Assembly (NCBI GenBank): GCA_026418315.1
Contig: JAOABO010000117.1
Location: 1-5,232, forward strand
Direction: 5' to 3'
From: Bacteroidia bacterium
GTDB taxonomy: Bacteria > Bacteroidota > Bacteroidia > B-17B0 > Aurantibacillaceae
Length of the DNA: 5,232 bases
Shown here: positions 5,065 through 5,232 of the stretch, one piece after another
Position numbering within the stretch: position 1 is the stretch's first letter
How the letters are laid out: every line of letters starts with the position of its first letter
Translations under genes and position numbers: made by a program
The notes under the pieces: generated by a model
What the model was told of the DNA's origin: nothing
Seen by the model: the letters and a program-made list of their open reading frames with translations, nothing else
Database searches by the model: none

Positions 5065-5232
5065 ATGTTTTTTGTTTCTATCTTATATTTTCCTGTGTTT
5101 AACAAGTTCTTCATCGGACAAACCAATCACATCAAAAAACGCTTGTATTACCATCATGCCGGGTATAATATATCGACTGCTGCTTACCGCACCTGGGTAT
5201 TGAAATGTGTAATTGCAAAAAACTCTCGAGCA
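5065..5232 (+). CDS. GIY-YIG domain protein, copy 2 (partial, probably inactive)
   Basis: The second copy of the GIY-YIG gene starts at the ATG at 5065 in the same context as copy 1 and stays open for 56 codons to the window edge. Relative to copy 1 it has nine amino-acid changes: Y5S, V6I, S9F, L11V, S13N, Y16F, N31H, K36I and P43T. There are only two synonymous codon changes. Y5S and Y16F remove both tyrosines that define the GIY and YIG strands, so nuclease activity is doubtful, although Arg26 and His30 remain. The lack of frameshifts or stops in what is visible leaves open a role as a DNA-binding but non-cutting protein. The excess of replacement changes fits loss of purifying selection. 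The C-terminal half, including the metal-binding glutamate, lies outside the window. Confidence 0.75.
   Translation, partial: MFFVSILYFPVFNKFFIGQTNHIKKRLYYHHAGYNISTAAYRTWVLKCVIAKNSRA

Larger units (their letters stand above)
5001..5232 (+). repeat. Tandem cassette, unit 2 (partial at window end)
   Basis: The second unit begins with the same TCGAGTCC at a 379-base offset. The 65-base leader (tRNA end, terminator, -7 box) is identical to unit 1 apart from one missing T, and the coding part differs at 12 of 168 bases. It includes its own TATTTTTG box at 5052-5059. It is cut by the window edge, so whether it ends in another T-arm half and double hairpin cannot be seen. Confidence 0.88.

Noticed and set aside
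4806..5126. Minus-strand open frame of about 106 codons across the repeat junction, and a 64-codon one at 4705-4899
   Set aside because: Both lie opposite the GIY-YIG genes and repeated leader, show no recognisable motif, and are explained as antisense shadows.

Overview
The window looks like chromosomal DNA of a Bacteroidota bacterium. It is AT-rich with almost no Shine-Dalgarno sequences, and the likely promoters carry the Bacteroidota -7 element TAnnTTTG. The gene set also fits: a LytTR-type response regulator, and an exported TPR/PD40/carboxypeptidase-regulatory protein of the kind common in that phylum. I cannot name a genus.

Positions 1-4446 hold a tightly packed leftward (minus-strand) operon. 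Read 5' to 3' it encodes an exported TPR-PD40 protein (4446-2821), a REC-LytTR response regulator (2799-2029), the tRNA-wobble-modification flavoenzyme MnmG (2003-138), and the zinc-ribbon N-terminus of a probable SAM-dependent methyltransferase that runs off the window start (132-1). The gaps are 21, 25 and 5 bases, so a single transcript is likely. A TATTTTTG element at 4495-4502 is the best promoter candidate. The first two genes suggest an envelope or signalling role and the third acts on tRNA.

A compact divergent intergenic region (4447-4567) separates the operon from a rightward tRNA-Lys(UUU) gene (4568-4640), which ends in a strong intrinsic terminator. UUU-decoding tRNA-Lys is one of the known substrates of MnmG.

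The most unusual part is 4622-5232. The 3' end of the tRNA (from the T-loop on), the terminator and a promoter-like box lead straight into a small GIY-YIG nuclease gene (4687-4941). That gene ends on TCCCGGGT, identical to the 5' half of the tRNA T-arm. Next come 64 bases made of exactly two adjacent hairpins. Then the 3' half of the T-arm starts again, with the acceptor end, terminator, promoter box and a second, diverged GIY-YIG gene that runs off the window. The repeat period is 379 bases. Copy 2 has lost both signature tyrosines, while the non-coding leader is identical apart from one T. This looks like a tandemly amplifying, tRNA-keyed GIY-YIG cassette whose junctions are a T-arm split by a double hairpin.
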